Source of the DNA: an uncultured SAR116 cluster alpha proteobacterium
GTDB lineage: Bacteria; Pseudomonadota; Alphaproteobacteria; Puniceispirillales; Marisalimonadaceae
Length of the DNA stretch: 64,000 bases
Assembly (NCBI GenBank): GCA_902619805.1
Contig: CACNGC010000001.1
Location: 1-64,000 of the forward strand
Direction of reading: 5' to 3'
The notes beneath the pieces were generated by a model that worked only from the letters and a program-made list of their open reading frames with translations, ran no database searches and had not been told where the DNA came from. Made by a program: the position numbers and the translations under genes. This document shows positions 8,313 to 16,894 of the stretch, piece by piece; position 1 is the first letter of the stretch, and each line of letters begins with the position of its first letter.

Positions 8313-8789
8313 ATGCAAGAAAATGGTAAATCAGTAATTTGGGAACCCGGTGAAATAATTTACGAAGTAGGAAGTGATCCAAAAGAAGCATATTTAATTT
8401 TAGAGGGATATGTCAATATTGAAACAAAGGATGGATTAAAACTGAATAGACTAGGTATGGGGGAGATATTTGGAGAGACCTCAATTTTGCTCAATGTTCC
8501 AAGAACTGTAACTGCTAAGGTATGTACTCATAAATTAGTTACAAAAATAATACCTAAATCTTACTTTAAAGAAATCGTTAAATCTAATGTCATTTTGGGA
8601 GCTTTAATAAGAAAAACTCAACTGAGGCTCTTAGATTCAAATAGACAAAGTAACGAATTAGCCAATGAAATTTCTAACCTTTTGGATCAGTTAGACTCAA
8701 AGAACCCACCTAAGAAAAATGAACTTGAAGAGAGAATGAAAAAAATTAGAACTAAAATTAATGTAATTAAGAACTCAGTAGATGATTAA
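8313..8789 (+). CDS. Cyclic-nucleotide-binding (Crp-like) domain protein without HTH
   Basis: About 158 residues. Residues 8-105 form a cNMP-binding beta-roll: 'GEIIYEVGSDPKEAYLILEG', then 'GEIFGETSILLNVPRTVTA', which carries the phosphate-binding-cassette pattern GE..LL..PRTVTA. The C-terminal 50 residues are a charged, coiled-coil-like tail rather than a helix-turn-helix, so DNA binding is unlikely. AAGGA supports the ATG at 8313. The ligand (cAMP, cGMP or neither) is unknown. It may sense a nucleotide and act through protein contact. Confidence 0.8.
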   Translation: MQENGKSVIWEPGEIIYEVGSDPKEAYLILEGYVNIETKDGLKLNRLGMGEIFGETSILLNVPRTVTAKVCTHKLVTKIIPKSYFKEIVKSNVILGALIRKTQLRLLDSNRQSNELANEISNLLDQLDSKNPPKKNELEERMKKIRTKINVIKNSVDD

Positions 8790-8792
8790 ATT

Positions 8793-10409
8793 TTAATTTA
8801 AACTAAACTCTTTATAATTATTATTTTTAATGTTTTCACATACATCTCTATATCTGGGGAGTCCGCCAGCATAAGGCATAAAAACTTGTGGTTTACCAGG
8901 AATGTTTGCACCTTTATACCATGAATGTTTTACGGTAGGTAGTAAAGTTTTATTTGCAACATTGTTAACTTCATTTCCCCATTCTTCTGCTGACTTAGCA
9001 TCAGTCTCAATTGTGGAATACTCTTTTTTATTCATGAAATCTATACAATCCCTAATCCATTCAACATGTTGCTCAATTGCTATAGGCATGTTTGTTAGAA
9101 CTGACGGACTGCCTGGTCCTGTTATTGTGAACATATTAGGGAAACCTGGTACTTGAAGACCTAAAAATGTTTTTGGTCCTTCTTTCCATGCTTCCTGCAG
9201 TTTAAAATTATTTTTCCCAATGATATTCATATTTAGAAGTGGTCCGGTCATCGCATCAAAACCTGTAGCAAAAACAATAATATCTAAATCAAAATGTTCT
9301 TTTTCGGTTTGAATTCCCTTTTCATCTATATGTGTTATAGGATTACTTCGAAGATCAACAAGATTAATATTGTCTCTATTATAGGTTTCAAAATAATTAG
9401 TATCTATTGGTGGGCGTTTACCTGCATATGGGTGATCAATGTCTGATAAGATTGCTGCAAATTTTTTATTTGAAACAGTCTCATTAATTTTATTTTTTAT
9501 AAAATCTGAGGCTGTTTTATTAGCTTCTACGTTAGTAACCAAATCACTAAATGATCCCCTGAACTGTAAACCTCCTTTTTCCCATGCTTTTTCGTAAATC
9601 TCTTGCATTTCTTGTTCTTGAACATCAGCAACAAGACGATCTGATATTTCAAAAGGGTGTCCATTAGGTGTCTTTTTAAGTAATTCTCTGTAATACTTAA
9701 ATCTCTCTTTAACATGGATTTTGAAATTTTTAGTTAAAGGTTTATTTCTCGCAGGTACACTATAATTTGCCGTTCTTTGGAAAACTGTTAAATGCTTAGC
9801 CTCTTCAGCTATAACTGGCACTGCTTGTATTCCTGTAGAACCAGTTCCAATTTGACCAACTTTTTTACCAACAAATGATACATCATTTTTTGGCCAATTG
9901 CCTGTATGGTAATATTTACCTTTAAAATTTTCTAATCCTTTAATTTTGGGAATATTTGCATTTGACAAACATCCAACTGCTGTAATTAAAAATTTAGACC
10001 TAAAATTAATTTTATTGTTAGTTGTAATTTTCCAACAAACTTTACCTTCATTATATTGAGCACTTGTTACTTTATGGTTGAATAAAATATCTTTTTTAAG
10101 ATCAAATTTGTCAGCAACAAAATTCATATATCTTCTAATCTCAGCATGACCTGGATATCGCTCTGACCATGTCCATTCTTTTAGTAATTCGTCTGAAAAA
10201 TAATAAGAGTAGGCGTGGCTTTCAGTGTCACATCTTGCTCCTGGATAACGATTCCAATACCATGTACCACCAACGTCATCTCCTGTTTCTACAACAAGAC
10301 AATTCATACCAAGTTGATCTCTAAGACATATCAATTGATATAATCCTGAAAACCCAGCACCTACAATTATGACGTCATATTCTGTACTATTTAAGTTAAT
10401 TTGGTTCAT
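8793..10409 (-). CDS. Flavin-containing Baeyer-Villiger-type monooxygenase
   Basis: A 538-residue NADPH- and FAD-dependent monooxygenase. It has the N-terminal GAGFSG motif (17-22), the Baeyer-Villiger fingerprint F162-x-G-x3-H-x3-W-P173 ('FKGKYYHTGNWP'), the NADPH motif 'GTGSTGIQ', and 'KRPPIDTNYF', which carries the conserved catalytic arginine. This is the cyclohexanone/phenylacetone monooxygenase type, converting ketones to esters or lactones. The actual ketone is unknown. It is transcribed alone, convergent with the cNMP-binding gene. Confidence 0.88.
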   Translation of the reverse strand: MNQINLNSTEYDVIIVGAGFSGLYQLICLRDQLGMNCLVVETGDDVGGTWYWNRYPGARCDTESHAYSYYFSDELLKEWTWSERYPGHAEIRRYMNFVADKFDLKKDILFNHKVTSAQYNEGKVCWKITTNNKINFRSKFLITAVGCLSNANIPKIKGLENFKGKYYHTGNWPKNDVSFVGKKVGQIGTGSTGIQAVPVIAEEAKHLTVFQRTANYSVPARNKPLTKNFKIHVKERFKYYRELLKKTPNGHPFEISDRLVADVQEQEMQEIYEKAWEKGGLQFRGSFSDLVTNVEANKTASDFIKNKINETVSNKKFAAILSDIDHPYAGKRPPIDTNYFETYNRDNINLVDLRSNPITHIDEKGIQTEKEHFDLDIIVFATGFDAMTGPLLNMNIIGKNNFKLQEAWKEGPKTFLGLQVPGFPNMFTITGPGSPSVLTNMPIAIEQHVEWIRDCIDFMNKKEYSTIETDAKSAEEWGNEVNNVANKTLLPTVKHSWYKGANIPGKPQVFMPYAGGLPRYRDVCENIKNNNYKEFSLN

Positions 10410-10516
10410 TAAAATGTCTCTTATAATAAATTGAATATTTTAAATGAAAAAAATATAAACAGTCAAGAAAACTTAGTGTATAAATAGCTCATTAAATAAT
10501 TTTGGTTTATATTATT

Positions 10517-11530
10517 ATGGATCCAGTTACTCAAGGCGCATTTGGAGCAATTTTTGCTCAAACAATCTCAGAAAAGAAAAAAATTTTATTAGGGTCAATA
10601 GTTGGTTGTTGTGCAGGTTTAGCTCCTGACTTAGACATTTTCATTAGATCTGCCTCAGATCCTTTACTAAAATTAGAATATCATAGACAATTTACTCATT
10701 CCTTAGTTTTTATACCAATAGGTGCTTTGATTGTAACTTTCTTTTCAAGAATATTTTTCAAAAAGTATTTAAGTTGGGGTGAAACTTACTTTTTTAGTCT
10801 TCTTGGTTTTGCCACACATGGACTATTAGATGCTTGTACAAGTTACGGAACACAGCTTTTATGGCCATTTTCTGATGAAAGAATTTCGTGGAATTATATA
10901 TCAGTTGTTGATCCTTTTTTAACTATACCGGTAATTTTGGCTATAATTTTTGCAATCATAATGAAAAATAAATATTTAACCTTATTTGGAATACTTTATA
11001 TTTTAATTTATTTAACCTTTGGTGCAATCCAAGAAAATCGTGCTGAATTTGTTGGTAAATCTATTGCTAATCTCAGGGGTCATGAAATTAAAGATCTAAC
11101 AGCAAAACCAAGTCTGGGAAATTTGTTTTTATGGAAAACAATCTATGAGGATAGTGGTTTTTATTATGTTGATGCAGTAAGATTATTTGCTAATTCAGAA
11201 TACTGTCAAGGAACAAAAATTAAGAAACTAGATCTTTTAGATGATTTTTCAGAACTTGATAAGAAAAGTCAACAATACAAAGATATAAAAAGATTTAATT
11301 GGTTTTCTCAAGGTTATCTAGGAAAAGGAATTGATAAGAATATAATAACAGATGTAAGGTATTCAGCAGTTCCTAATGAGGTTGATGGTTTGTGGGGGAT
11401 TAGGATAAACTCAAATAAACCTGTTTCTGATCATATTGATTGGGTTGTAAATAGAAGAAATTATGTAGAAAAATGGAAGAGATTTTTTGATTTGCTCTTA
11501 GGAAAAAATTGTAAAGATTTAATTAATTAA
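10517..11530 (+). CDS. YdjM/DUF457-family membrane metal-dependent hydrolase
   Basis: A 337-residue protein opening 'MDPVTQGAFGAIFAQ' with 'APDLDIF' and 'EYHRQFTHSLVFIP': Asp and His positions typical of the YdjM/YfhO-like LexA-regulated or phospholipase-like membrane hydrolase family. Four or five hydrophobic segments lie in the N-terminal 180 residues, followed by a soluble C-terminal half. I use the ATG at 10517 because it starts at the conserved family N-terminus. The substrate is unknown. It overlaps the convergent PrpD remnant by eight bases. Confidence 0.75.
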   Translation: MDPVTQGAFGAIFAQTISEKKKILLGSIVGCCAGLAPDLDIFIRSASDPLLKLEYHRQFTHSLVFIPIGALIVTFFSRIFFKKYLSWGETYFFSLLGFATHGLLDACTSYGTQLLWPFSDERISWNYISVVDPFLTIPVILAIIFAIIMKNKYLTLFGILYILIYLTFGAIQENRAEFVGKSIANLRGHEIKDLTAKPSLGNLFLWKTIYEDSGFYYVDAVRLFANSEYCQGTKIKKLDLLDDFSELDKKSQQYKDIKRFNWFSQGYLGKGIDKNIITDVRYSAVPNEVDGLWGIRINSNKPVSDHIDWVVNRRNYVEKWKRFFDLLLGKNCKDLIN

Positions 11531-12903
11531 AGTTGACCTCATCTAAACTATTTAGATTTTTAGATTTAAAAATATTTTTAATAAAATTATATAGTTTTTC
11601 AATTTCAGCAGACTTTACATTTGCAAATTTTAAATTATCTTCAAATTTTTTTCTAACTTCATTTGTGCTAAGAGGATCACGCTTGCCGCCTCTTAAACAT
11701 TCTTGTGACGAAAAATAAATTGTTCCATCTTTCATAATTATTTTTATCTTACCTGTGTAATTTCTTGGATATTCGTCATTTGGATTAATTTCATAATTTA
11801 CTTTAGATGCCAATTTTATCACTTCTAGATTTTTTAAACATTTATCAGTAAACTCATTTAAGCCTGCAGATCCATTTATTAATCCTATTGAAATACAATA
11901 TGGAACAGAAAATTTTGCGCCATAAGGAGTGGATGGATTTTGTTTTTCTTCTAATGGCTCCCACAATCTGTGGACTGTTCCTTCACCAACGCTAGCAATG
12001 ATTTTATCTATGTTTTCAAGATTATCAATTTTAGCTTTTAGTTTTATGGCACAATCAATAAAAGGTTGTGCCATTGTTCCACAAGCGTAAGGCTTTAAAG
12101 CCAAGTTTTTTTGATTCCCATCTGTTTCCTAAATCTGAAATTATATGTGAAAAATCTGGTTCAATATTATTTTTAGCAAAACTGTTAAATACACCGTGTT
12201 GACCTTCAAATACTGTTCTTGGTCCTAAAAACCCAGATTTTGCAAAATTAGCAGATTGCCATCCACAACCAGCAGCCCATCCTGGATGAAGACGTTTTGT
12301 AGATGTTCCTTCAGCTAAATACTCAATTATTCCAGAAGCCATACTTCCTACAATACCTAATCCTGAACTCATTTCATCTATTGTATTTCCAAGTAAAGAT
12401 GAAACACCTATTGATGAGCCAAAAGCTCCAAAAATTGCTGTCGGGTGAAAACCTTGCCTATGAACTGCTGTAGGTGCAACCAAAGCTAGTCTACAAATTA
12501 GTTCTGATCCTACAACCAACCCTTTTAGAAATTTTTGTCCATCTAAATTTATAGCTTGTGCTGAAGATAATATTGCCGGGACCATAACTGAACCTACGTG
12601 TACAGGTGTTCCTTCAAAAGTGTCATCAAAGTCTTCACCATGTATAGCTGTGCCATTAATTATAGACGCGTTAAATGGATTTACCTTTTTATTGTGTCCA
12701 ACTAATGTGCAATCTCCATTCTCTTTAAGTGCATTCATAAGGCTTTTTATATATTGCTGATTTTTTGCGGAAACCATTAGTCCAAAAGAGTCCATTACAA
12801 CGAGTTGCAATTTATTCACTACTTCTTGAGGTATGTCATTTATATTAAGGTTATGAACCCATTCTGAAAATGTTTCAGCAAGAGAAGTTTCAATTTTATT
12901 CAT
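11523..12903 (-). pseudogene. MmgE/PrpD-family gene split by a frameshift
   Basis: Two overlapping minus-strand frames together give one MmgE/PrpD protein. The upstream frame (start ATG at 12903, RBS region before it) carries 'NGTAIHGEDFDDTFEGTPVH' and 'FHPTAIFGAFGS', then runs out of frame; the downstream frame continues with 'ALKPYACGTMAQPFIDCAI' to a normal C-terminus. The break falls at a seven-base homopolymer, T on the plus strand at 12106-12112; removal of one base would restore the reading frame. It may be a true pseudogene, a slippage site or a sequencing error. Family members are cis-aconitate decarboxylase, 2-methylcitrate dehydratase and relatives. It is the last gene of the Tct operon. 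Confidence 0.8.
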
Positions 12904-12923
12904 TTTACTACATTTAATAAAAA

Positions 12924-14396
12924 TTATTTCTTTGAGAAGTACCTTGTCCAAAAAGGAGATGATAAGCTTAAGAATGTAAGTATAAAAAATAATAACACAA
13001 CAGGACTTTCTAATAATGCAAAGAAGTTATTATCATGTATAATCATCGATTGAGAAAAGCTCTCTTCAACTAATTTTCCAAGGATTAGTCCCATAACAAG
13101 TGGGGCTGCTGAAAAACCATGTCGATCCATAAAATAACCTACTAGTCCAGCAGTTAACATTACCCAGACATCAAACATTGACGATGCAAAAGAATAAGAA
13201 CCGATCATGGAGAATATAAAAACTGCTGGCCAAAGAAGTTTCTTAGGTATGAAAGCAACTAAGGAAAAGAATTTTGCACCGACTAAGCCAATAAATAAAA
13301 ATCCTAAATTAGCTATTAACATAGCACCAAAAATTGCATATACGAATTCTGGAGTTTCACTAATCAGGTAAGGACCAGGCCTAAAACCATGCATAATAAG
13401 TGCAGCCAGTATGAGAGCTGTTGATCCACTTCCAGGAATTCCTAAGGCTAATGTTGGTACCATAGCACCGCCAGCGGCTGCATTGTTAGCTGCTTCTGGT
13501 CCTACTATTCCTTCAGGAGAACCTTTGCCAAACTTATCCTTGTCCTTAGACCATCTTCTAGCTTCATTGTAACCTATAATTGCAGCTACAGTAGAACCTT
13601 CAGCTGGAAGTATTCCTATAAATGTGCCAATTCCGGAAGATCTAAGTATTGTGTATTTCAATTTCTTCAATTCAAACAAGGAGGGTAATCTCAATGCTTT
13701 TGCTTGTATTCTCTCAACAACAGCATTTAATTTTTCTGATTGTTTAAAAAGTTCACTGACAGCAAACAGACCAATAAGAACAGGTACAAAATGTATTCCT
13801 TCTTCAAGATCTGGGATATCAAATGTAAATCTTTCTACACCAGTAGTAAGATGAATTCCTATAGTTCCAATTAATACCCCAACAAGACCTGAAATAAGAT
13901 TTCTTAAAGAAGACTTTCCACTCATAGATGCAAGCATCGAAAGAGCAAAAACAGCAAGTCCAAAATACTCTGCAGGTCCAAATTCTAAAGCTAGCTTTGC
14001 TAAAAGAGGTGCTGCAAATATAAAAATTATTAAACTAAAAATTCCACCAAAAACACTTGATACGGCAGCTAAACCAAGAGCTCTTCCAGGTTCACCATTT
14101 TTTGCCATTGGGTATCCATCCAGAGCAGTTGCAACGGCTGGTGGAGCACCTGGAGCATTTATTAAAATAGCTGTGATAGAGCCTCCAAAAGTTCCGGCAC
14201 AGTAAAGAGCAGCCATCATAGCTATTGCGGCAACTGGATCTAAAGAAATTGTGAAAGGAATAAGAAGTGCAATTGCCATAGGAGAACTTAACCCAGGTAG
14301 GGCTCCTACTAAAACACCTATTAAGACACCTGATAGGATTAAAAGAATATTCTGAAATTCTAATAATAATCCAATACCTTTTATTATGTCTTCCAA
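12924..14396 (-). CDS. tctA: Tripartite tricarboxylate transporter, large permease (TctA)
   Basis: A 490-residue, roughly twelve-helix inner-membrane protein of the TctA family. The conserved 'GVLVGALPGLSSPMAIALL' near the N-terminus and the mirrored 'GIGTFIGILPAEGSTVAA' and 'LGIPGSGSTALILAALI' segments are family signatures. It is the transport channel for a carboxylate delivered by TctC. The start is TTG at 14396 with AAAGGG upstream. It lies 13 bases after tctB and is followed by the frameshifted PrpD gene, whose substrate may be the transported acid. Confidence 0.9.
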   Translation of the reverse strand: MEDIIKGIGLLLEFQNILLILSGVLIGVLVGALPGLSSPMAIALLIPFTISLDPVAAIAMMAALYCAGTFGGSITAILINAPGAPPAVATALDGYPMAKNGEPGRALGLAAVSSVFGGIFSLIIFIFAAPLLAKLALEFGPAEYFGLAVFALSMLASMSGKSSLRNLISGLVGVLIGTIGIHLTTGVERFTFDIPDLEEGIHFVPVLIGLFAVSELFKQSEKLNAVVERIQAKALRLPSLFELKKLKYTILRSSGIGTFIGILPAEGSTVAAIIGYNEARRWSKDKDKFGKGSPEGIVGPEAANNAAAGGAMVPTLALGIPGSGSTALILAALIMHGFRPGPYLISETPEFVYAIFGAMLIANLGFLFIGLVGAKFFSLVAFIPKKLLWPAVFIFSMIGSYSFASSMFDVWVMLTAGLVGYFMDRHGFSAAPLVMGLILGKLVEESFSQSMIIHDNNFFALLESPVVLLFFILTFLSLSSPFWTRYFSKK

Positions 14397-14409
14397 ACTT
14401 TAACCCTTT

Positions 14410-14928
14410 CTACTTCTGAATAAGATCTAATAGCCCAGGTTCAAAATGAACGCCAAGAATTACATTGAATAAAACAATTACAAATAATGGAAATCCAATG
14501 ACATATGAGATTAATACTTTTAATCTTCTTTCACCCCAATAAATTGGCAATGAGATACTCACTGCTATTATTGTAAGAGCAGCTCCTAAAATTTGTGAGG
14601 AAGCTATTATAGTTGATAAAATTATCATAGTTCCAATGGTCGAAATTTCCACTGGTTTTTTTCTTGATGAATCAATATCTTTTCCACTTTTTTTTAAAAA
14701 AAGATGTTCAAAAGGTATTATTAATACCATCCCTAAGATTATAATAAGTAATATCTGAGGAAACATTTCAGGGGGGATATTATTTGAAAATAAGTCAGGA
14801 ACTTTTTCAAATTTTGTTGTTTCAAACCATAAAAAAGCAATTATTAAAGTTAATAAGATTGCAATAATCGTGTCGTTTTTATTTAATAATGCACCCAAAC
14901 CTTTGGGTGCATTTTTATTATTTTTCAT
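14410..14928 (-). CDS. tctB: Tripartite tricarboxylate transporter, small membrane subunit (TctB)
   Basis: A 172-residue protein with four hydrophobic helices, starting about residues 20, 52, 93 and 146, the length and topology of TctB. 'FSNNIPPEMFPQILLIIILG' is the conserved PxxxP-type family segment. It sits between TctC and TctA as in other Tct operons. A perfect inverted repeat lies within its first codons (14891-14910). Confidence 0.85.
   Translation of the reverse strand: MKNNKNAPKGLGALLNKNDTIIAILLTLIIAFLWFETTKFEKVPDLFSNNIPPEMFPQILLIIILGMVLIIPFEHLFLKKSGKDIDSSRKKPVEISTIGTMIILSTIIASSQILGAALTIIAVSISLPIYWGERRLKVLISYVIGFPLFVIVLFNVILGVHFEPGLLDLIQK
14891..14910 (-). promoter_or_regulatory. 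Perfect 9-bp inverted repeat at the start of tctB
   Basis: GCACCCAAA and its exact complement TTTGGGTGC are separated by two bases and lie 18 bases into the tctB coding sequence. In mRNA this is a tight hairpin just after the start codon. It could slow tctB translation or protect the 3' end of an abundant tctC message; it could also be an operator. The position is clear; the function is inferred. Confidence 0.4.
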
Positions 14929-14951
14929 TATTCAAAAAACCTATAATTTAA

Positions 14952-15947
14952 TTATTTAACTAAACCAAGTTCTTTGAGAGCAGAAGCTGCAACTTTATAC
15001 TCAGCTTTAAGTTGCTTGTCCCATACTTTTGTTCCAGCAACACTACTATCAACAGTTAATCCAGCCCCAGCAAGATAGGATGCAAAAACTTCATGTTTCA
15101 TAGCCTTAACCATAGCCTTTGAGATTTGATCTATAATTGGTTGAGGAGTAGAAGTTAATACAGCATAACCTCTAGTTGTTGAACATTTTGCCTTTATTCC
15201 TTTTTCAAAAGTAGTAGGAACATTTGGATAATCTTTAAGTCTATTTTCTGCCATAACCGCAAGTGCTTTAAAACTTCCATCTGCAACTTGATTAGCAGCT
15301 TCACTTACATTTGGTAGAGTAGCATCTATTTTACCTGCCATTAGTGCTTGTACCATTTGAGCACCTGAACCGAATGGAACCACTTTAAATTTAATTCCAG
15401 CCTCTTTTGCAAATTGAGCTAATCCAATATGTTCAGTTCCACCAATTTGTGCAACACCCCAGTTTAATGGTGCCTTCTTAGAAGCGGCAACGAGTTCTTC
15501 TAAAGTTTTGAATTTTCCTTTTCCTGATACAGTAATAAATGTTGGGTCATCCATCGCTCTGGCAACACCGACAATATCATCAATTTTCATATTAGATTTT
15601 CCTCTAGCCATTGTATAAAGATGAGATTGTGTTAGTGCCATAATTGTATAACCGTCAGCTGGCTTTGTTAAGACATAGTTCTGAGCTTTTGCTCCAGAGC
15701 CACCTCTTTTAGCAACGATAGAAATGTCAGTACCTAAATTACGTCTGGTTCTAATTGAGACCATTCTAGCAGTTGTATCTGTTCCACCACCATATTTTGC
15801 ATGAATAACCAATTCAATTGGCTTATTAGGATATTTGTCAGCACTAGCAATAGATACTAAACCAAATGTACTTATCCCAGCTATTGCGGCAACGCCTAAA
15901 CTAGCCTTAACTATATTCCGTCTAAAAGAATTTTTAAGTATTTTCAT
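14952..15947 (-). CDS. tctC: Tripartite tricarboxylate transporter, periplasmic binding protein (TctC)
   Basis: A 331-residue Bug/TctC-family solute receptor. It has an export signal with paired Arg ('NSFRRNIVKASLGVAAIAGI', so possibly Tat-like), cleavage near 'ASADKYPNKPIELVIHAKYG', and the family's 'GGGTDTTAR' and 'VPTTFEKGI' segments. It binds a carboxylate in the periplasm for TctAB. GGAGG five bases before the ATG at 15947 fixes the start. The signal contains Arg-Arg but not the full twin-arginine consensus. Confidence 0.9.
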   Translation of the reverse strand: MKILKNSFRRNIVKASLGVAAIAGISTFGLVSIASADKYPNKPIELVIHAKYGGGTDTTARMVSIRTRRNLGTDISIVAKRGGSGAKAQNYVLTKPADGYTIMALTQSHLYTMARGKSNMKIDDIVGVARAMDDPTFITVSGKGKFKTLEELVAASKKAPLNWGVAQIGGTEHIGLAQFAKEAGIKFKVVPFGSGAQMVQALMAGKIDATLPNVSEAANQVADGSFKALAVMAENRLKDYPNVPTTFEKGIKAKCSTTRGYAVLTSTPQPIIDQISKAMVKAMKHEVFASYLAGAGLTVDSSVAGTKVWDKQLKAEYKVAASALKELGLVK

Positions 15948-15967
15948 ATTTTCCTCCAATTAATATT

Positions 15968-15973
15968 ATTATA
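15968..15973 (-). promoter_or_regulatory. Candidate -10 element upstream of tctC
   Basis: The minus strand reads TATAAT, a perfect -10 consensus, about 20 bases before the tctC start; the -35 region is weak. It would let the Tct part of the operon be transcribed separately from the dioxygenase and enolase-family genes upstream. In an AT-rich genome such matches are common. Confidence 0.25.
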
Positions 15974-16027
15974 TCTTGCGATTGTTTTTTTAATAAATCA
16001 ATCTAAGTATTACAATTATTTTAAAAA

Positions 16028-16882
16028 CTACGCTGTAATTTCCATTTGTCCTTTTATTTGCGTTCGGTGCATTACTCTTCTTGTATTAGGATCAAAAGCA
16101 TCTCTTTTATGAATTACATTTAAATTTTTCCACATCAATAAATCTTCTTTTTCCCATTGTTGAGTCCAGGTAAATTTATCTTGTGTTGCGTGTTCCCAAA
16201 TTTCATCCAATAAATTTTCACTTTCTTCTAACTCTAAACCAACTATATATGCGTGTGGTCTTCGTCCTAGAAAAAGTAGTTTCATATTAGTATTTTTATC
16301 TGTGATTACCATGGGATGTCTTGCCCCTGGAGTGTCAGATGGGTTATCTACTTCTGAATAACCTTTTCTTAGCATTCCCGCGCTATTATGAGCAGAATCA
16401 TGTATCAAGATTTTGCCATCAATTTTGTCTTTTAGTCTTCTTGGTAATTCACTATATGCTAGTCCCATATTTGCAAAATGTGTATTACCTTGATTTTTAG
16501 GTACTTCAAGAGCATATAAAATCCCAGCCTTTGGAGGTAGTTGTAGGTAAGTCATATCTGCATGCCAGACTGCTTCACCATCTCCTAAATTACCTATAGG
16601 AGTACCTTGTTCATCTTTAACATTAGAAATTACATTAATTTCAGGAAATTCTGGCAAAAAGGTTTTGCCATATGGATTAGGGCCGGGAGGGTCGAGTTCA
16701 CCAAAATATTTACTAAAATTTATTAATTTATGATCATCTAAATTTTGTTTTTTAAATACTAAGACGAGCCTTTCATCCCAAGATTGATTTATGAAATTAA
16801 TTTGATCTTGAGTTAGTCTATTACTTATGTCCAAATCTATAATTTCGCCACCCAAGCTTTTTACACTATGAATTAATTTCAT
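16028..16882 (-). CDS. TauD/TfdA-family Fe(II)/2-oxoglutarate dioxygenase
   Basis: A 284-residue dioxygenase with the iron triad His107-x-Asp109 ('VWHADMTY') and distal His258 ('NVIHKRDAF'), and a C-terminal Arg ('RRVMHRTQIKG') that binds 2-oxoglutarate. Family members hydroxylate taurine, 2,4-D-like acids, alkyl sulfates and other small acids, often releasing sulfite or an aldehyde. It lies 12 bases from the enolase-superfamily gene and upstream of TctCBA, so it probably modifies the imported carboxylate. The exact substrate is unknown. Confidence 0.87.
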   Translation of the reverse strand: MKLIHSVKSLGGEIIDLDISNRLTQDQINFINQSWDERLVLVFKKQNLDDHKLINFSKYFGELDPPGPNPYGKTFLPEFPEINVISNVKDEQGTPIGNLGDGEAVWHADMTYLQLPPKAGILYALEVPKNQGNTHFANMGLAYSELPRRLKDKIDGKILIHDSAHNSAGMLRKGYSEVDNPSDTPGARHPMVITDKNTNMKLLFLGRRPHAYIVGLELEESENLLDEIWEHATQDKFTWTQQWEKEDLLMWKNLNVIHKRDAFDPNTRRVMHRTQIKGQMEITA

Positions 16883-16894
16883 TACATATTTTTC

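Noticed and set aside
10517-11530. LexA-regulated status of the YdjM-like gene
   Set aside because: The family is LexA-regulated in E. coli, but I see no convincing SOS box upstream in this AT-rich region.
15948-15959. tctC start at TTG 15959
   Set aside because: The codon lies in the GGAGG ribosome binding site itself; the ATG at 15947 has ideal spacing.
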